DNA from: Microbacterium hatanonis
GTDB lineage: Bacteria; Actinomycetota; Actinomycetes; Actinomycetales; Microbacteriaceae
Assembly: GCF_008017415.1 (NCBI RefSeq)
Contig: NZ_VRSV01000001.1
Span: 992,001-1,056,000 of the forward strand
DNA: 64,000 bases
Direction of reading: 5' to 3'
The translations under genes were made by a program, and so were the position numbers. Below the pieces are notes generated by a model, which was not told where the DNA came from, did not search any database, and saw only the letters and a program-made list of their open reading frames with translations. Numbering within the stretch: the stretch's first letter is position 1; each line of letters starts with the position of its first letter. Of the stretch, positions 52,206 through 61,115 are shown piece after piece.

Positions 52206-52919
52206 ATGAACGCAACGGCGCATCAGACGGGGCGGCGGTGGCTGCTCCTGCACGGGACTCCGCTCGGTCCGGAGGTGTGGGCCGAGACCGCGCATGCCCT
52301 GGGGCACGATGCCGTGCTCACGCCCGACTGCCGGGCGGTGCCCGAGGGGGACGACCCGCAGCGCCGCCTCGCGCACGACCTGGCCGCGCGTTTCGACGGC
52401 GACCTCGACGTCGTCGGCCACTCGTTCGGCGGACAGGTCGCGCTGGAGTTCGCCCTGGCCGTGCCCGAGCGGGTGCGCTCGCTCACGATCCTGTGCAGCC
52501 GCGATACGCCGTTCCCCGCGTTCGGGGCGGTGGCGGATGCCGTCGCCTCGGGCACGGGCGTCCCCACGGTCGAGGCGAGTCTGGCGCGCTGGTTCTCCGC
52601 GGACGAGCTCGCCGGAGACGCGCACATCGTCGAGCTCGCGCGGAGCGAGCTGCGCGCAGCATCCCTCATCGACTGGTCTCGCGCGCTCGCGGCAATCGCG
52701 GTGTACGACAGCTCTGCCGAGACGCCGTCGTTGCGGATGCCGGTGAGCATCGTCGCCGCCGGACACGACGCCGTCTCGACGCCCGACGCGATGCGTGAGA
52801 TGGCCGGGCGCATCCCTGGTGCGCAGTTCTCGGTGCACGACGACTGGTTCCACATGTCGCCGTTCGTCGATGCGCGGGCGCTCGCGCGGCTGCTGCAGGG
52901 CGGCCGCGACCGCAGCTGA
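52206..52919 (+). CDS. Alpha/beta hydrolase
   Basis: A 237-residue soluble hydrolase. HGTPLGPEVW forms the oxyanion region, the nucleophile elbow is GHSFGGQ (Ser about 77), the Asp is in AAGHDAV, and the His in DDWFHMSPFVD. Small for the family but complete. The divergent neighbour encodes a flavin-type enzyme. Substrate not determinable. Confidence 0.84.
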   Translation: MNATAHQTGRRWLLLHGTPLGPEVWAETAHALGHDAVLTPDCRAVPEGDDPQRRLAHDLAARFDGDLDVVGHSFGGQVALEFALAVPERVRSLTILCSRDTPFPAFGAVADAVASGTGVPTVEASLARWFSADELAGDAHIVELARSELRAASLIDWSRALAAIAVYDSSAETPSLRMPVSIVAAGHDAVSTPDAMREMAGRIPGAQFSVHDDWFHMSPFVDARALARLLQGGRDRS

Positions 52920-52933
52920 GCTATGCGGCCGGA

Positions 52934-53290
52934 TCAGCCCTCGCCGGCTTCGCGGGCCGCGATCTTCCGCTCGCGCATCGCCAGGAAGAGGGGGAAGGTG
53001 AAGGCGAACGCCGTCACCGCCGAGAGCACCACGTACAGCCACGCGCGTTTCATGCGGAGCCGACGGGCCTCGGCGAAGATCAGCACCACCCCGGCGATCG
53101 CGACCACGAGCAGGTCCACGCCGATCGACGACACGGCCGGACCGCCGCCGAACAGGTCGGCGAAGTAGTTCCGCCCCTCCACGACCGTCCAGGCGTTCAG
53201 CGTGAAGGTCCACACCAGGCCGACGATCGACAGTGCGAGGTAGATGAACGCGCGCGGCGTCCAGTGCTGCGTGATCGCTCGTTGGCTCAT
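52934..53290 (-). CDS. DUF2834 membrane protein
   Basis: A 118-residue protein with three hydrophobic helices (about 17-36, 60-75, 85-103) and an RK-rich C-terminus. The segment LVWTFTLNAWTVVEG and following FADLFGGGPAVSSIGVDLLV are the DUF2834 core. Function unknown. ATG at 53290 chosen because the residues before it are not conserved. Confidence 0.8.
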   Translation of the reverse strand: MSQRAITQHWTPRAFIYLALSIVGLVWTFTLNAWTVVEGRNYFADLFGGGPAVSSIGVDLLVVAIAGVVLIFAEARRLRMKRAWLYVVLSAVTAFAFTFPLFLAMRERKIAAREAGEG

Positions 53291-53409
53291 GCTCGCACCG
53301 TACTCCCGCAGGCGTGAGTTGCCGCAATGCGGGGTCTCGCGGTGCTCGGTGACCCCGAGTCGCGGCACCTCACGTGTGAAGCGTCGGGGGAGGGGTCCAA
53401 ACGAAAAGA

Positions 53410-53423
53410 TGAAAGCGCTCTCA
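53410..53423. promoter_or_regulatory. LacI-type operator-like sequence
   Basis: TGAAAGCGCTCTCA is one mismatch away from the perfect TGAAAGCGCTTTCA palindrome bound by many LacI-family sugar regulators. It lies in the 230-base gap upstream of the vanZ-like gene and 0.7 kb upstream of the GH13 gene. No regulator gene is adjacent. Confidence 0.45.
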
Positions 53424-53520
53424 TGAAACCCGTCGACCCGCGCGCATACGCTGCCGCAACACCGCCGCGGGTGTACTCGTCCCGTCGGCCCACCCGAGGT
53501 CGGCGGAAAGGGCCGCTTCG

Positions 53521-53979
53521 ATGACCGCTGCCACCACCCGCAGCATCCGCCTCCTCGCCGCCGCGCTCGCGGTCGGCGTGGTCGCTCTGCTCACACTCGC
53601 CCCGAGATCGCTCGTGTCGCCCGCCCGCGGGCTCTTCATGCGACTGATGGATGCTGCGCTCGCCCCGCTGTTCGATGCCATCCCTTACGGCGACGCCGAG
53701 CGCGTGCTCAACGCGCTCATGTTCGTGCCCCTCGGCGCGACCATCGCCCTCCTCCTGCACCGCCGCGCGTGGCCGCTCGCAATCGTGGCGGGCTTCGGCC
53801 TCTCGGCGGCGGTGGAGTATGCGCAGGCCTCGATCCCCGGGAGGGTCCCCGACCTGGATGACGTGGTCTGGAACACTCTCGGCGCTGTCGTCGGCGTGGC
53901 CGTCGTCACGGTGCCGCGCATCGCGGGAGCAGCCGTCGTCCGTCACCGGGCTCCTACCGACCGCCCGGCGCGGCGGTGA
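53521..53979 (+). CDS. VanZ-like membrane protein
   Basis: A 152-residue protein with four hydrophobic helices (about 8-27, 62-80, 86-103, 118-138). The pattern LNALMFVPLGATIAL and GFGLSAAVEYAQASIPGRVPDLDDVVWNTLGAVVG is the VanZ family signature (Glu, Asp-Asp-x-x-x-Asn-Thr-x-G). Role unknown; family members affect teicoplanin resistance or phospholipid metabolism. ATG at 53521. Confidence 0.85.
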   Translation: MTAATTRSIRLLAAALAVGVVALLTLAPRSLVSPARGLFMRLMDAALAPLFDAIPYGDAERVLNALMFVPLGATIALLLHRRAWPLAIVAGFGLSAAVEYAQASIPGRVPDLDDVVWNTLGAVVGVAVVTVPRIAGAAVVRHRAPTDRPARR

Positions 53980-54077
53980 TCGCATACATCATCGAGACCC
54001 GCCACCCCTGCGACCCGCCCAGGTCGGCGCGGTAGAACGGAGGAACCAGCCGCCACCGTCCCACCGAAAGGGCTCCG

Positions 54078-54131
54078 ATGACGACCACCCCGTTCCGCGT
54101 ACCCGTCCTCCGTCACGAGGTCGCGCGATGA
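54078..54131 (+). CDS. Short upstream ORF (17 codons) coupled to the GH13 gene
   Basis: ATG at 54078 has a strong site (GAAAGGGCTCCG) and runs MTTTPFRVPVLRHEVAR to a TGA at 54129-54131 that overlaps the GH13 ATG at 54128 (ATGA). The design matches translational coupling. It has no protein motif, so a regulatory leader peptide or a remnant of an earlier start is more likely than a functional protein. Confidence 0.4.
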   Translation: MTTTPFRVPVLRHEVAR

Positions 54132-55783
54132 GACTCACCGACACCAGCGATCTGTGGTGGAAGACCGCGGTCTTCTAAAACCTCGACGTCAAGACCTACC
54201 TCGACACCGACGACGATGGAGTCGGCGACCTGCGCGGCCTCGCGCAGCGGCTCGACCATCTCGCCGAGCTCGGGGTCACGTGTCTGTGGCTCGCGCCGTT
54301 CTACCCGTCGCCGCAGCGCGACAACGGCTACGACATCGAGGACTACTACGGGGTCGATCCTCGATACGGAACCCTCGGCGACATGGTGGAGGTGCTCCGT
54401 ACCGCCCACGACCGCGGGATGCGGGTGATCGTCGACCTCGTCGTGAACCATACGTCCGACCAGCATCCGTGGTTCCAAGAGGCGCGCACGAGCCCTGACA
54501 GCCGCTACCGCCACTTCTACCAGTGGCGCGACGACGTGCCCGACGATGCACCCGCGAGCATGTTCCCCGACGTCGAGGACGGCGTGTGGCGCTTCGACGA
54601 GACGGCCGGGCAGTACTACAAGCACTCGTTCTACCGGCACCAGCCCGACCTCGCCACCGATCACCCCGAAGTGCGCGAAGAGATCGCGAAAGTGCTCGGC
54701 TTCTGGCTCGAGCTGGGCATCGACGGGTTCCGCGTCGACGCCGTGCCGTTCCTCATCGACGGTGACGGCGGGCCCGAGCACGAATTCCTCCGCACCCTTC
54801 GCGGCTACGTCTCCCGGCGGCGCGGAACGGCGATGCTGCTCGGCGAGGTCAATCTGCCCTACGACGAGCAGCTCGCCTTCTTCGGCGACTCAGACGGCGA
54901 CGAGCTCACGATGCAGTTCGACTTCGTCGCGAACCAGCGGCTCTACCTGGCCCTGGCCAGACAGGATGCGGCGCCCCTACGCGATGCGTTGCTGTCCCGC
55001 CCCGCGATCGCGCTCGGCAACCAGTGGGGCAACTTCGTCCGCAATCACGACGAGCTCACCCTCGATCAGCTGAGTGAAGACGAGCGCGACGAGGTGTTCG
55101 AGGCGTTCGCCCCCGAGAAGGGGCAGCGCATCCATGACCGCGGCATCACCCGCCGCCTGCCGTCGATGCTCGAGGGCGATCCCCGGCGCATCCGCATGGT
55201 CTACAGCCTGATCTTCTCGCTGCCCGGAGCCCCCGTGCTCTACTACGGCGAAGAGATCGGCATGGGAGAGGACCCCCGCATCACGGGCAGCCGCGCGGCG
55301 GTGAGAACGCCGATGCAGTGGACGGACGCTGATGGAGCGGGCTTCTCGCACGCCGACGCCGACGACCTGGTCGCTCAGGTCGTCGCGGGCGGCTTCGCTC
55401 CGCAGCACATCAACGTCTCGCAGCAGCGGCACGACCCGGGGTCGTTCCTGCGGTTCGTGCAGGAGCTGATCCGCACGTATCGCGCGGCCCCCGAGATCGG
55501 CTGGGGCGAGCTGTCGATCCTCGACCAGCCGCACTCGTGCGTGCTCGCGCACTCCGTCACGAGCGAACTCGGAATGCTCGTCGCGGCGCACAACTTCGCG
55601 CCCGACGGACGCACGTTCCGCATCGACGTCGAGGGCGCCGACGAAGGCTGGCGCGTCGTCAGCCTGCTCGGCGACGACCCGGCGCCGGTCGCTCTGAACG
55701 GGGGCGGCTTTGACGTCGAGCTCGGCGGGTACGGTCACCAGTGGTGGCGCGTCATCCGGCCCGAGGAGCGGCGGATCGCGTGA
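54128..55783 (+). pseudogene. GH13 alpha-amylase family protein (trehalose-synthase-like), interrupted by an in-frame TAA
   Basis: The frame from ATG 54128 to the stop at 55781-55783 would encode a 551-residue GH13 enzyme. Catalytic residues are all in place: Asp204 in GFRVDAVP, Glu240 in GEVNLPY and Asp308 in RNHDELTL, and the first lines (TSDLWWKTAVF, then NLDVKTYLDTDDDGVGDL) align with TreS-like enzymes. However codon 17 is TAA (54176-54178) where relatives have Tyr (AVFYNLDVK). TAC to TAA would be one substitution. The next in-frame start is at 54383, which would remove the first strands of the barrel. It is either a young pseudogene or a sequencing error; I call it pseudogene by default. 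Normal function would be trehalose/maltose interconversion or alpha-glucan processing. Confidence 0.8.
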
Positions 55784-55823
55784 ACGTGTGCGCGGCGTCC
55801 CTCCGGACTGAAAGGATCAGCAG

Positions 55824-57314
55824 ATGAACTGGCGCGCCCTCCTCTCCCGGATCCCGGCTCTGGTCAAGACGCTGTCACCTGTCGTCCTGGTCGTCGACAT
55901 CGTGATCCGCGTCGTCGCCGTGATCGCCGTGCCGCGCAATCGGCGTCCCACGTCGGCCATGGCTTGGCTGATGGCGATCTTCATCGCCCCGATCCCGGGC
56001 AGCCTCCTGTTCGGCCTCTTCGGCAGCTCGAAGCTCCCGCGCGACCGGCGCAAACGCCAGCGCGAGATCAACGACCTGATCCTCGAGCACACGCAGGGGA
56101 TCGACGAGGAGATCGCCGACGACCCGCGCCCGCCGTGGTTCGCATCCGTCGCGCAGTTGAACCGCACGCTGGGTGCGATGCCCCTCCTTGAGGGCAACGC
56201 CGCCCGACTGTTCCCGCACTACGAGGGCTCGATCGCGGCGATGACGGATGCTGTCGACGCGGCGCGCCGGTACGTGCACGTGGAGTTCTACATCCTTGCG
56301 CGCGACAAGACGACGATCGGCTTCTTCGACGCCCTGAAGCGCGCGAGGGAGCGGGGCGTGCAGGTGCGCGTCCTCTTCGACCACTGGGCGACGATCACGA
56401 ACCCCGAGGGGCGTAACACCCGCCGCTGGCTGAAGGACAACAGCATCCGGTTCGAGGAGATGCTGCCCTTCCATCCGACGAAGGGCATGTGGCGCCGCCC
56501 CGATCTGCGCAACCACCGCAAGATCGTCGTGGTGGACGGCAAGATCGCCTTCACCGGTTCGCAGAACATGATCGACAGCAGCTACAACAAGAAGGGCAAC
56601 ATCCGCCGCGGTCTGCAGTGGGTCGACCTCATGGTGCGTCTGGAAGGGCCGGCGGCCATCGGCCTCGACGCCCTGTTCATCACCGACTGGTACAGCGAGA
56701 CCGACGAGCTGCCCGACGTCACCGACGTCGACGAACTGACCGTGGACCACACCGACCCCGGCACGTTCGAGTGTCAGGTCGTGCCGAGCGGGCCGGGGTT
56801 CGACGGCGAGAACAACCTGAAGCTCTTCAACGCTCTGGTCTACTCGGCGCAGAAGAGGCTCATCATCGCAAGCCCGTACTTCGTCCCCGACGACTCGATG
56901 CTCTACGCCATCACGACCGCGGCCGAGCGTGGTGTTGACGTGCAGCTGTTCGCGTGCGAGGTGGCCGACCAGTTCCTCGTCTATCACGCGCAGCGGTCGT
57001 ACTACGAGGCGCTGCTGCGAGCCGGCGTGCGGATCTTCCTCTACGAGAAGCCGATCGTGCTGCACTCCAAGCACTTCACCATCGACGACCAGGTCGCCGT
57101 CATCGGGTCGAGCAACATGGACATGCGCTCGTTCAGCCTGAACTTCGAGGTGTCGCTGCTCGTGCACGGCCGAGAGTTCGTCGACGACCTCCGCCAGATC
57201 GAGAACGACTACCGGTCGCGCTCGAAGGAGGTGCTGCTCGAGGACTGGTTGCAGCGCCGCGTGCCCGTGCAGGTGCTCGACAACGTCGCCCGCCTGACCG
57301 CCACCGTCCAGTAG
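55824..57314 (+). CDS. cls: Cardiolipin synthase (phospholipase D family)
   Basis: A 496-residue membrane-bound enzyme. Two N-terminal helices (about 16-38 and 44-66), then two HKD catalytic motifs, NHRKIVVVDG with His231 and LHSKHFTIDD with His414, with the SSNMDMRSFSLNFE ending of Cls proteins. It condenses phosphatidyl groups to make cardiolipin in the cytoplasmic membrane. The ATG at 55824 follows GAAAGG and the gene ends one base before a convergent gene. Confidence 0.94.
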   Translation: MNWRALLSRIPALVKTLSPVVLVVDIVIRVVAVIAVPRNRRPTSAMAWLMAIFIAPIPGSLLFGLFGSSKLPRDRRKRQREINDLILEHTQGIDEEIADDPRPPWFASVAQLNRTLGAMPLLEGNAARLFPHYEGSIAAMTDAVDAARRYVHVEFYILARDKTTIGFFDALKRARERGVQVRVLFDHWATITNPEGRNTRRWLKDNSIRFEEMLPFHPTKGMWRRPDLRNHRKIVVVDGKIAFTGSQNMIDSSYNKKGNIRRGLQWVDLMVRLEGPAAIGLDALFITDWYSETDELPDVTDVDELTVDHTDPGTFECQVVPSGPGFDGENNLKLFNALVYSAQKRLIIASPYFVPDDSMLYAITTAAERGVDVQLFACEVADQFLVYHAQRSYYEALLRAGVRIFLYEKPIVLHSKHFTIDDQVAVIGSSNMDMRSFSLNFEVSLLVHGREFVDDLRQIENDYRSRSKEVLLEDWLQRRVPVQVLDNVARLTATVQ

Positions 57315-57315
57315 G

Positions 57316-57897
57316 TCAGGCGCGGTCGTAGGTCACGACGCGCACGCCGCCCGCGAGCTCCTTCTCGCCGACCGCACGGAACGTGGTCGGCGAGAACGCG
57401 CCGGCGAAGAGCGGAATCCCCGCGCCGATGACCCACGGGTTCACCTTCAGCACCAGGCGGTCGATCTCGGGCAGCAGCGAGTGCGCCAGTGTGCCCCCGC
57501 CCACCAACCACAGGTCCAGGCCGTCTTGCGCCTTGAGCGCGCGCACCCGATCCAACGCGTTCTCGCGCACCACTTCGACGGCGGGACCGGGCGAATCGGA
57601 CATGGAGGTCGAGAACACCAGATGCCGGAGGTGCGGGTAGGCGTCGGTGAGTCCGGCCGCCAGACCGATCTCGTACGACGCCCGTCCCTCCAGGACGGTG
57701 TCGAAGGCCCGACCGGGCCCGTCGATGCCCATCGCCGCTCGGGCGGGAGCCGGGAGCGTCTCGGGGTAGTTCTCGACGATGAACGCCACGAGGTCGGGCG
57801 TGACCGCGAAGTACGGCTCGCCCGAGGGGTCGCCGCCCCCGGGCGGGGCGATGAAACCGTCGATCGTCGTCGCGACGTAGTAGACGAGCTTGCGCAT
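57316..57897 (-). CDS. Dihydrofolate reductase-like protein (RibD C-terminal domain family)
   Basis: A 193-residue NADPH-binding reductase: MRKLVYYVATTIDGFIAPPGG at the N-terminus, VLEGRASYEIGL in the middle and DLWLVGGGTLAHSLLPE plus VNPWVIGAGIPLF at the end are typical. It is not folA; family members are of unknown physiological role and their substrate is probably a pteridine-like or other heterocycle. No signal sequence. Confidence 0.88.
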   Translation of the reverse strand: MRKLVYYVATTIDGFIAPPGGGDPSGEPYFAVTPDLVAFIVENYPETLPAPARAAMGIDGPGRAFDTVLEGRASYEIGLAAGLTDAYPHLRHLVFSTSMSDSPGPAVEVVRENALDRVRALKAQDGLDLWLVGGGTLAHSLLPEIDRLVLKVNPWVIGAGIPLFAGAFSPTTFRAVGEKELAGGVRVVTYDRA

Positions 57898-57968
57898 GGG
57901 AGGCCTCCGTCGGTTCTCACACTCTCAGCCGCGCCGGTCGGGAATCAAGCGGTGATGGCTGCGAGGGG

Positions 57969-59069
57969 TCAGCGGGGGAGCACGACGTGCACGAGCAGAC
58001 CGCCTTCAGGTCGCGCCGTCACCTCGAGCGCCCCGTCGTGGGCGCGCACGATCGACGCCACGATCGCGAGACCGAGCCCCGCGCCCTGGTGCCCCGACTC
58101 GGTGCGCGTGCGTCCGGCGCCGCGCACGAACGGCTCGGTGAGCGTCGCGGCGACGGCGGGGTCGAGCACGGGGCCGCTGTTTTCGACGGTCAGCGCCGCC
58201 CATCGATCGCCCGGGGTCACGGTCAGTCGCACCCACCCGCCGGGCTCGTTGTGCACGATCGCGTTATGCAGCAGGTTGGCCGCGAGCTGCCCGATGAGGG
58301 CCCGGTTCGCCGTGACCTCCACGGACGGCAGCGACACCTGACCCCGGATGCTGCGCGCCTCCGCCTCCGCCTGCACATCCTCCAGCGCGACCGAGGCGAG
58401 CGCTGCGAGGTCGATCGCCTCGATCGAGAGTCCGCCCCGGCCCACACGGGCGAGGGTGAGGAGCGCTTCGGTCGTCGCGATCGCGCGGTCGTTGGTGGAT
58501 CCGATGCGCTGCAGCAGCACGTCGACGTCGCGACCCGTCGGGTCGGCCTGACCGACCTCGACCATCGTGCGGATGATCGCGTGGGGCGTCCGCAGCTCGT
58601 GCGACGCGTTCGCGGCGAAGCGTCGTTCCTCGGCGATCGTGTGCTCGACGCGGTCGAGCATCGTGTCGAGGGCGTCGGCCAGGTCGGTGAGCTCGTCGCG
58701 CCGCCCGGGGAGGGCGACGCGCTGGTCGAATCGTCCGTCGCGCACGCGGCGCGCAGCATCCGCGATCCTCCCGAGCGGTCGCAGAACCAGCCCCGCGAGC
58801 ACCCAGCCGCCGATCAGTCCGATGACGATGAGCCCGGCCATCGCCCACCACGCGTACTTCACGAAGACATCGATCAGGTCACCGCGGTTGGGCACGTACT
58901 CACCCGTCGGGCGGTAGAGGTTGCCGTCGGGTACATACCGCAGCAGCAGGAACCCGACGACGAACAGGGCAATGCCGGCGACGATGAGGAACCCCGCATA
59001 GCTGAGGGCGAGCTTCGCCTGCAGCGAGAGTCCCCTCTCGCGAGAGGGGGCCGCTCCGGTCACCGGCAT
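57969..59069 (-). CDS. Sensor histidine kinase (OmpR-class partner type)
   Basis: A 366-residue kinase with helices about 23-43 and 76-96 flanking a short extracellular loop, HAMP about 96-148, H-box ASHELRTPHAI with His157, an N-box NLLHNAIVHNEPGG and G-box GHQGAGLGLAI. It lacks an extended sensor domain. No response regulator of its class is immediately upstream; the OmpR-type regulator gene at 61659-62318 is separated from it by another two-component system and an export gene. The gene overlaps nothing and starts 43 bases after the NarL-type regulator gene. Confidence 0.9.
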   Translation of the reverse strand: MPVTGAAPSRERGLSLQAKLALSYAGFLIVAGIALFVVGFLLLRYVPDGNLYRPTGEYVPNRGDLIDVFVKYAWWAMAGLIVIGLIGGWVLAGLVLRPLGRIADAARRVRDGRFDQRVALPGRRDELTDLADALDTMLDRVEHTIAEERRFAANASHELRTPHAIIRTMVEVGQADPTGRDVDVLLQRIGSTNDRAIATTEALLTLARVGRGGLSIEAIDLAALASVALEDVQAEAEARSIRGQVSLPSVEVTANRALIGQLAANLLHNAIVHNEPGGWVRLTVTPGDRWAALTVENSGPVLDPAVAATLTEPFVRGAGRTRTESGHQGAGLGLAIVASIVRAHDGALEVTARPEGGLLVHVVLPR

Positions 59070-59112
59070 GCGATCAGCCTAGGTCGACGACCGTATCGCC
59101 GACGTATGGCGA

Positions 59113-59715
59113 TCAGATCCACCCGCGTTCCTGCGCCATCACGGTCGCCTGCTGACGCGTGGCCACCGACAGCTTGCCGAGCGCCGACGAGACGTGGTTG
59201 CGCACCGTTCCGGGGGAGAGGTGCAGGGTCGCGGCGATCTGCGCGATCGTCTCGCCGCGCCTGCCGGCTCGCAGCACGTCGAGTTCGCGGTCGGTGAGGG
59301 GGCTGCGCTCGTCGGCGAGGGCATCGGCCGCGATCTCGGGGTCGACGTAGCGGCGTCCGGACGCGACGCGCCGGATGATCTCGGCGACCTCCTCCGCGCG
59401 CCGCGATTTCGGCACGAACCCCTCGACCCCGGCCTGCAGTGCGCGCCGCAGCACACCGGGCCGGGCGTGCCGCGTCACCACGATGCACCGCGCGGAGCTC
59501 TTGCCGCGCAGTCGCTCCGCGACCTCCACGCCGTCGAGCCCGGGCATCTCGAGGTCGAGCAGGCACACGTCCGGTTCGACGCGCAGCGCCTCGGCGACCG
59601 CATCGGTTCCGTTGCGGCACTCGGCCACGATCTCGAGGTCGTCTTCGAGTCGCAGGAGAGACGCGAGCGCCGTGCGGATCATGTCCTCATCGTCGGCGAT
59701 CAGTACCCGGATCAT
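59113..59715 (-). CDS. NarL/FixJ-family response regulator (LiaR-like)
   Basis: A 200-residue regulator. Receiver with acidic ADDED and phospho-acceptor Asp54 in CLLDLEMPGLDG, and a C-terminal LuxR-type HTH (LTDRELDVLRAGRRGETIAQIAATLHLSPGTVRNH partly shown by its ends). ATG at 59715 overlaps the histidine kinase stop. Its partner is the overlapping kinase. Confidence 0.92.
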   Translation of the reverse strand: MIRVLIADDEDMIRTALASLLRLEDDLEIVAECRNGTDAVAEALRVEPDVCLLDLEMPGLDGVEVAERLRGKSSARCIVVTRHARPGVLRRALQAGVEGFVPKSRRAEEVAEIIRRVASGRRYVDPEIAADALADERSPLTDRELDVLRAGRRGETIAQIAATLHLSPGTVRNHVSSALGKLSVATRQQATVMAQERGWI

Positions 59716-60929
59716 GCGAGCTCCTCCTGGTCGAGGGATGCGGCGCCGGCGGGCAGCGACACCGTGAGCGCGAACGTCGTGCCCTCTCGCGAAACGAGCA
59801 CCTCGCCGCCGACCGCCTCGGCACGACTCGTCATCCCGTCGAGCCCCGACCCCCATCCGGTGTCGTCGTCGCCCGGGTCGTCGTTGGTGATCCGGTACAC
59901 CCACCGATCGGCGTTCCGTGCGAGCGACAGCGACGCGTGGTGACCACCGCCGTGCTTGAGCACGTTCGTCACGCTCTCGCGCACGATCGGTCCGAGCGCG
60001 TCGATGCGTCCGACGTGCGTGTCGACGTCGGTCGTCACCTCGAGTCCTGCAGACCGCAGTAGGTCAGCGGCGTTCTCGAGCTCGTCGGGCAGCGGCACGC
60101 CGCGGAACTGCGATGCGAGGTCGCGCGTGCCCTGGCGTGCGTCGTCGACCGCGGCGCGTGCGCGCGCGATCTCGCGGGCCGCGCCTCCGGGGTCGTCGCG
60201 CTGCAACAGACGCTCGGCGAGTTCGAGTTGCAGGGCGATCACCTGCAGGTGGTGGCCCTGCAGATCGTGCACGTCGTTCGCGAGGCGCAGGCGCTCGCGC
60301 GTCGCGGCCAGTGCACTCTCGGCCTCCCGTGCCCGGTCGAGTTCGAGCACGATCTCCCACCACCACATCGACGAGGCGAATGTCACCGGCAGCAGGGTCG
60401 TGAACAGCGCGGGAACGTAGATGTCGAGCCGAGACCACAGCGTGGGCACCTCGACGATCCACAGGGCGATGAGCACGATGGTGACCCCGACCACGACGCG
60501 CCACCGGATGCCGCGGGGCCAGGAACGCGCGCTGAGAGCGGCGGCGACGACGCCCGCCCCGGCGAGCCACGAACCCGTGGCGGCACCCAGCACCGCTCCG
60601 GCGACGAGCATGGCCCCGAGGCCCACCACTTCGCCGGGGCGCGGGGTGCGACGTTCTTCGTCTCGCCGCGCGATCACACTCGGCCGGTACTCGCTCAGCA
60701 GCACGACGAGGCCGGCGACGCCGAGGAGCGTCGCGGCCAGACCGAGCCATACCCGCCCGACCGCGTCGTCGTAATGCACCGGGATCCACCCGACCCACGA
60801 CAGGGGAGTGACGGCCCCGAAGAAGACGACCGCCGTCGCGGTGTACCACCAGGTCGCGGTGACACCCCGGCCGAGCGCCCGGTCGCCGATGCGCGGACCG
60901 CGGTAGGGAGCACTCGTCGGCGTCGTCAT
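59712..60929 (-). CDS. Sensor histidine kinase, HisKA_3 type (LiaS/DesK-like)
   Basis: A 405-residue kinase. Up to six hydrophobic helices (about 26-185) precede the HisKA_3 dimerisation helix LRLANDVHDLQGHHLQVI with His221, and the HATPase ends with GSGLDGMTSRAEAVGGEVLVS. It has no extracellular ligand domain, so it probably senses the membrane. ATG at 60929 follows GGAAGC. The gene is divergent from a small multidrug export protein gene, whose promoter region contains TGACATTCGTCA (60982-60993), a possible NarL-type site. Confidence 0.9.
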   Translation of the reverse strand: MTTPTSAPYRGPRIGDRALGRGVTATWWYTATAVVFFGAVTPLSWVGWIPVHYDDAVGRVWLGLAATLLGVAGLVVLLSEYRPSVIARRDEERRTPRPGEVVGLGAMLVAGAVLGAATGSWLAGAGVVAAALSARSWPRGIRWRVVVGVTIVLIALWIVEVPTLWSRLDIYVPALFTTLLPVTFASSMWWWEIVLELDRAREAESALAATRERLRLANDVHDLQGHHLQVIALQLELAERLLQRDDPGGAAREIARARAAVDDARQGTRDLASQFRGVPLPDELENAADLLRSAGLEVTTDVDTHVGRIDALGPIVRESVTNVLKHGGGHHASLSLARNADRWVYRITNDDPGDDDTGWGSGLDGMTSRAEAVGGEVLVSREGTTFALTVSLPAGAASLDQEELA

Positions 60930-60981
60930 GCTTCCACGGTAACCAGCCGTGCACGCGCACGCGCCGCCCGGCCGGAGGGTC

Positions 60982-60993
60982 GTGACATTCGTC
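60982..60993. promoter_or_regulatory. Short inverted repeat in the divergent promoter region of the LiaSR-like system
   Basis: TGAC-ATTC-GTCA is a short symmetrical sequence between the kinase gene and the export gene. LuxR/NarL-type regulators often bind such short sites. Evidence is only positional. Confidence 0.3.
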
Positions 60994-61115
60994 ATGGGTC
61001 GGCCGCCGCATCCTCCCGGCCGGAGGTGACACGGCGACACTGCCGGCGACGGGGCATCGCGGATGGGATGGAATCACCGCCGCTTGCACATGGCATCCCC
61101 ACCGAAAGGCTTCTC

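Noticed and set aside
53424..53524. Short frame starting ATGAAACCC after the LacI-like site
   Set aside because: Its product is Arg/Pro-rich, has no ribosome site and runs into the vanZ-like start; no coding character.
54176..54178. Recoded stop (selenocysteine or pyrrolysine) in the GH13 gene
   Set aside because: The codon is TAA, which is not used for selenocysteine (TGA) or pyrrolysine (TAG), and relatives have an ordinary Tyr there.
55875..57167. 430-codon minus-strand frame opposite cls
   Set aside because: Antisense shadow; cls has both HKD motifs and normal length.
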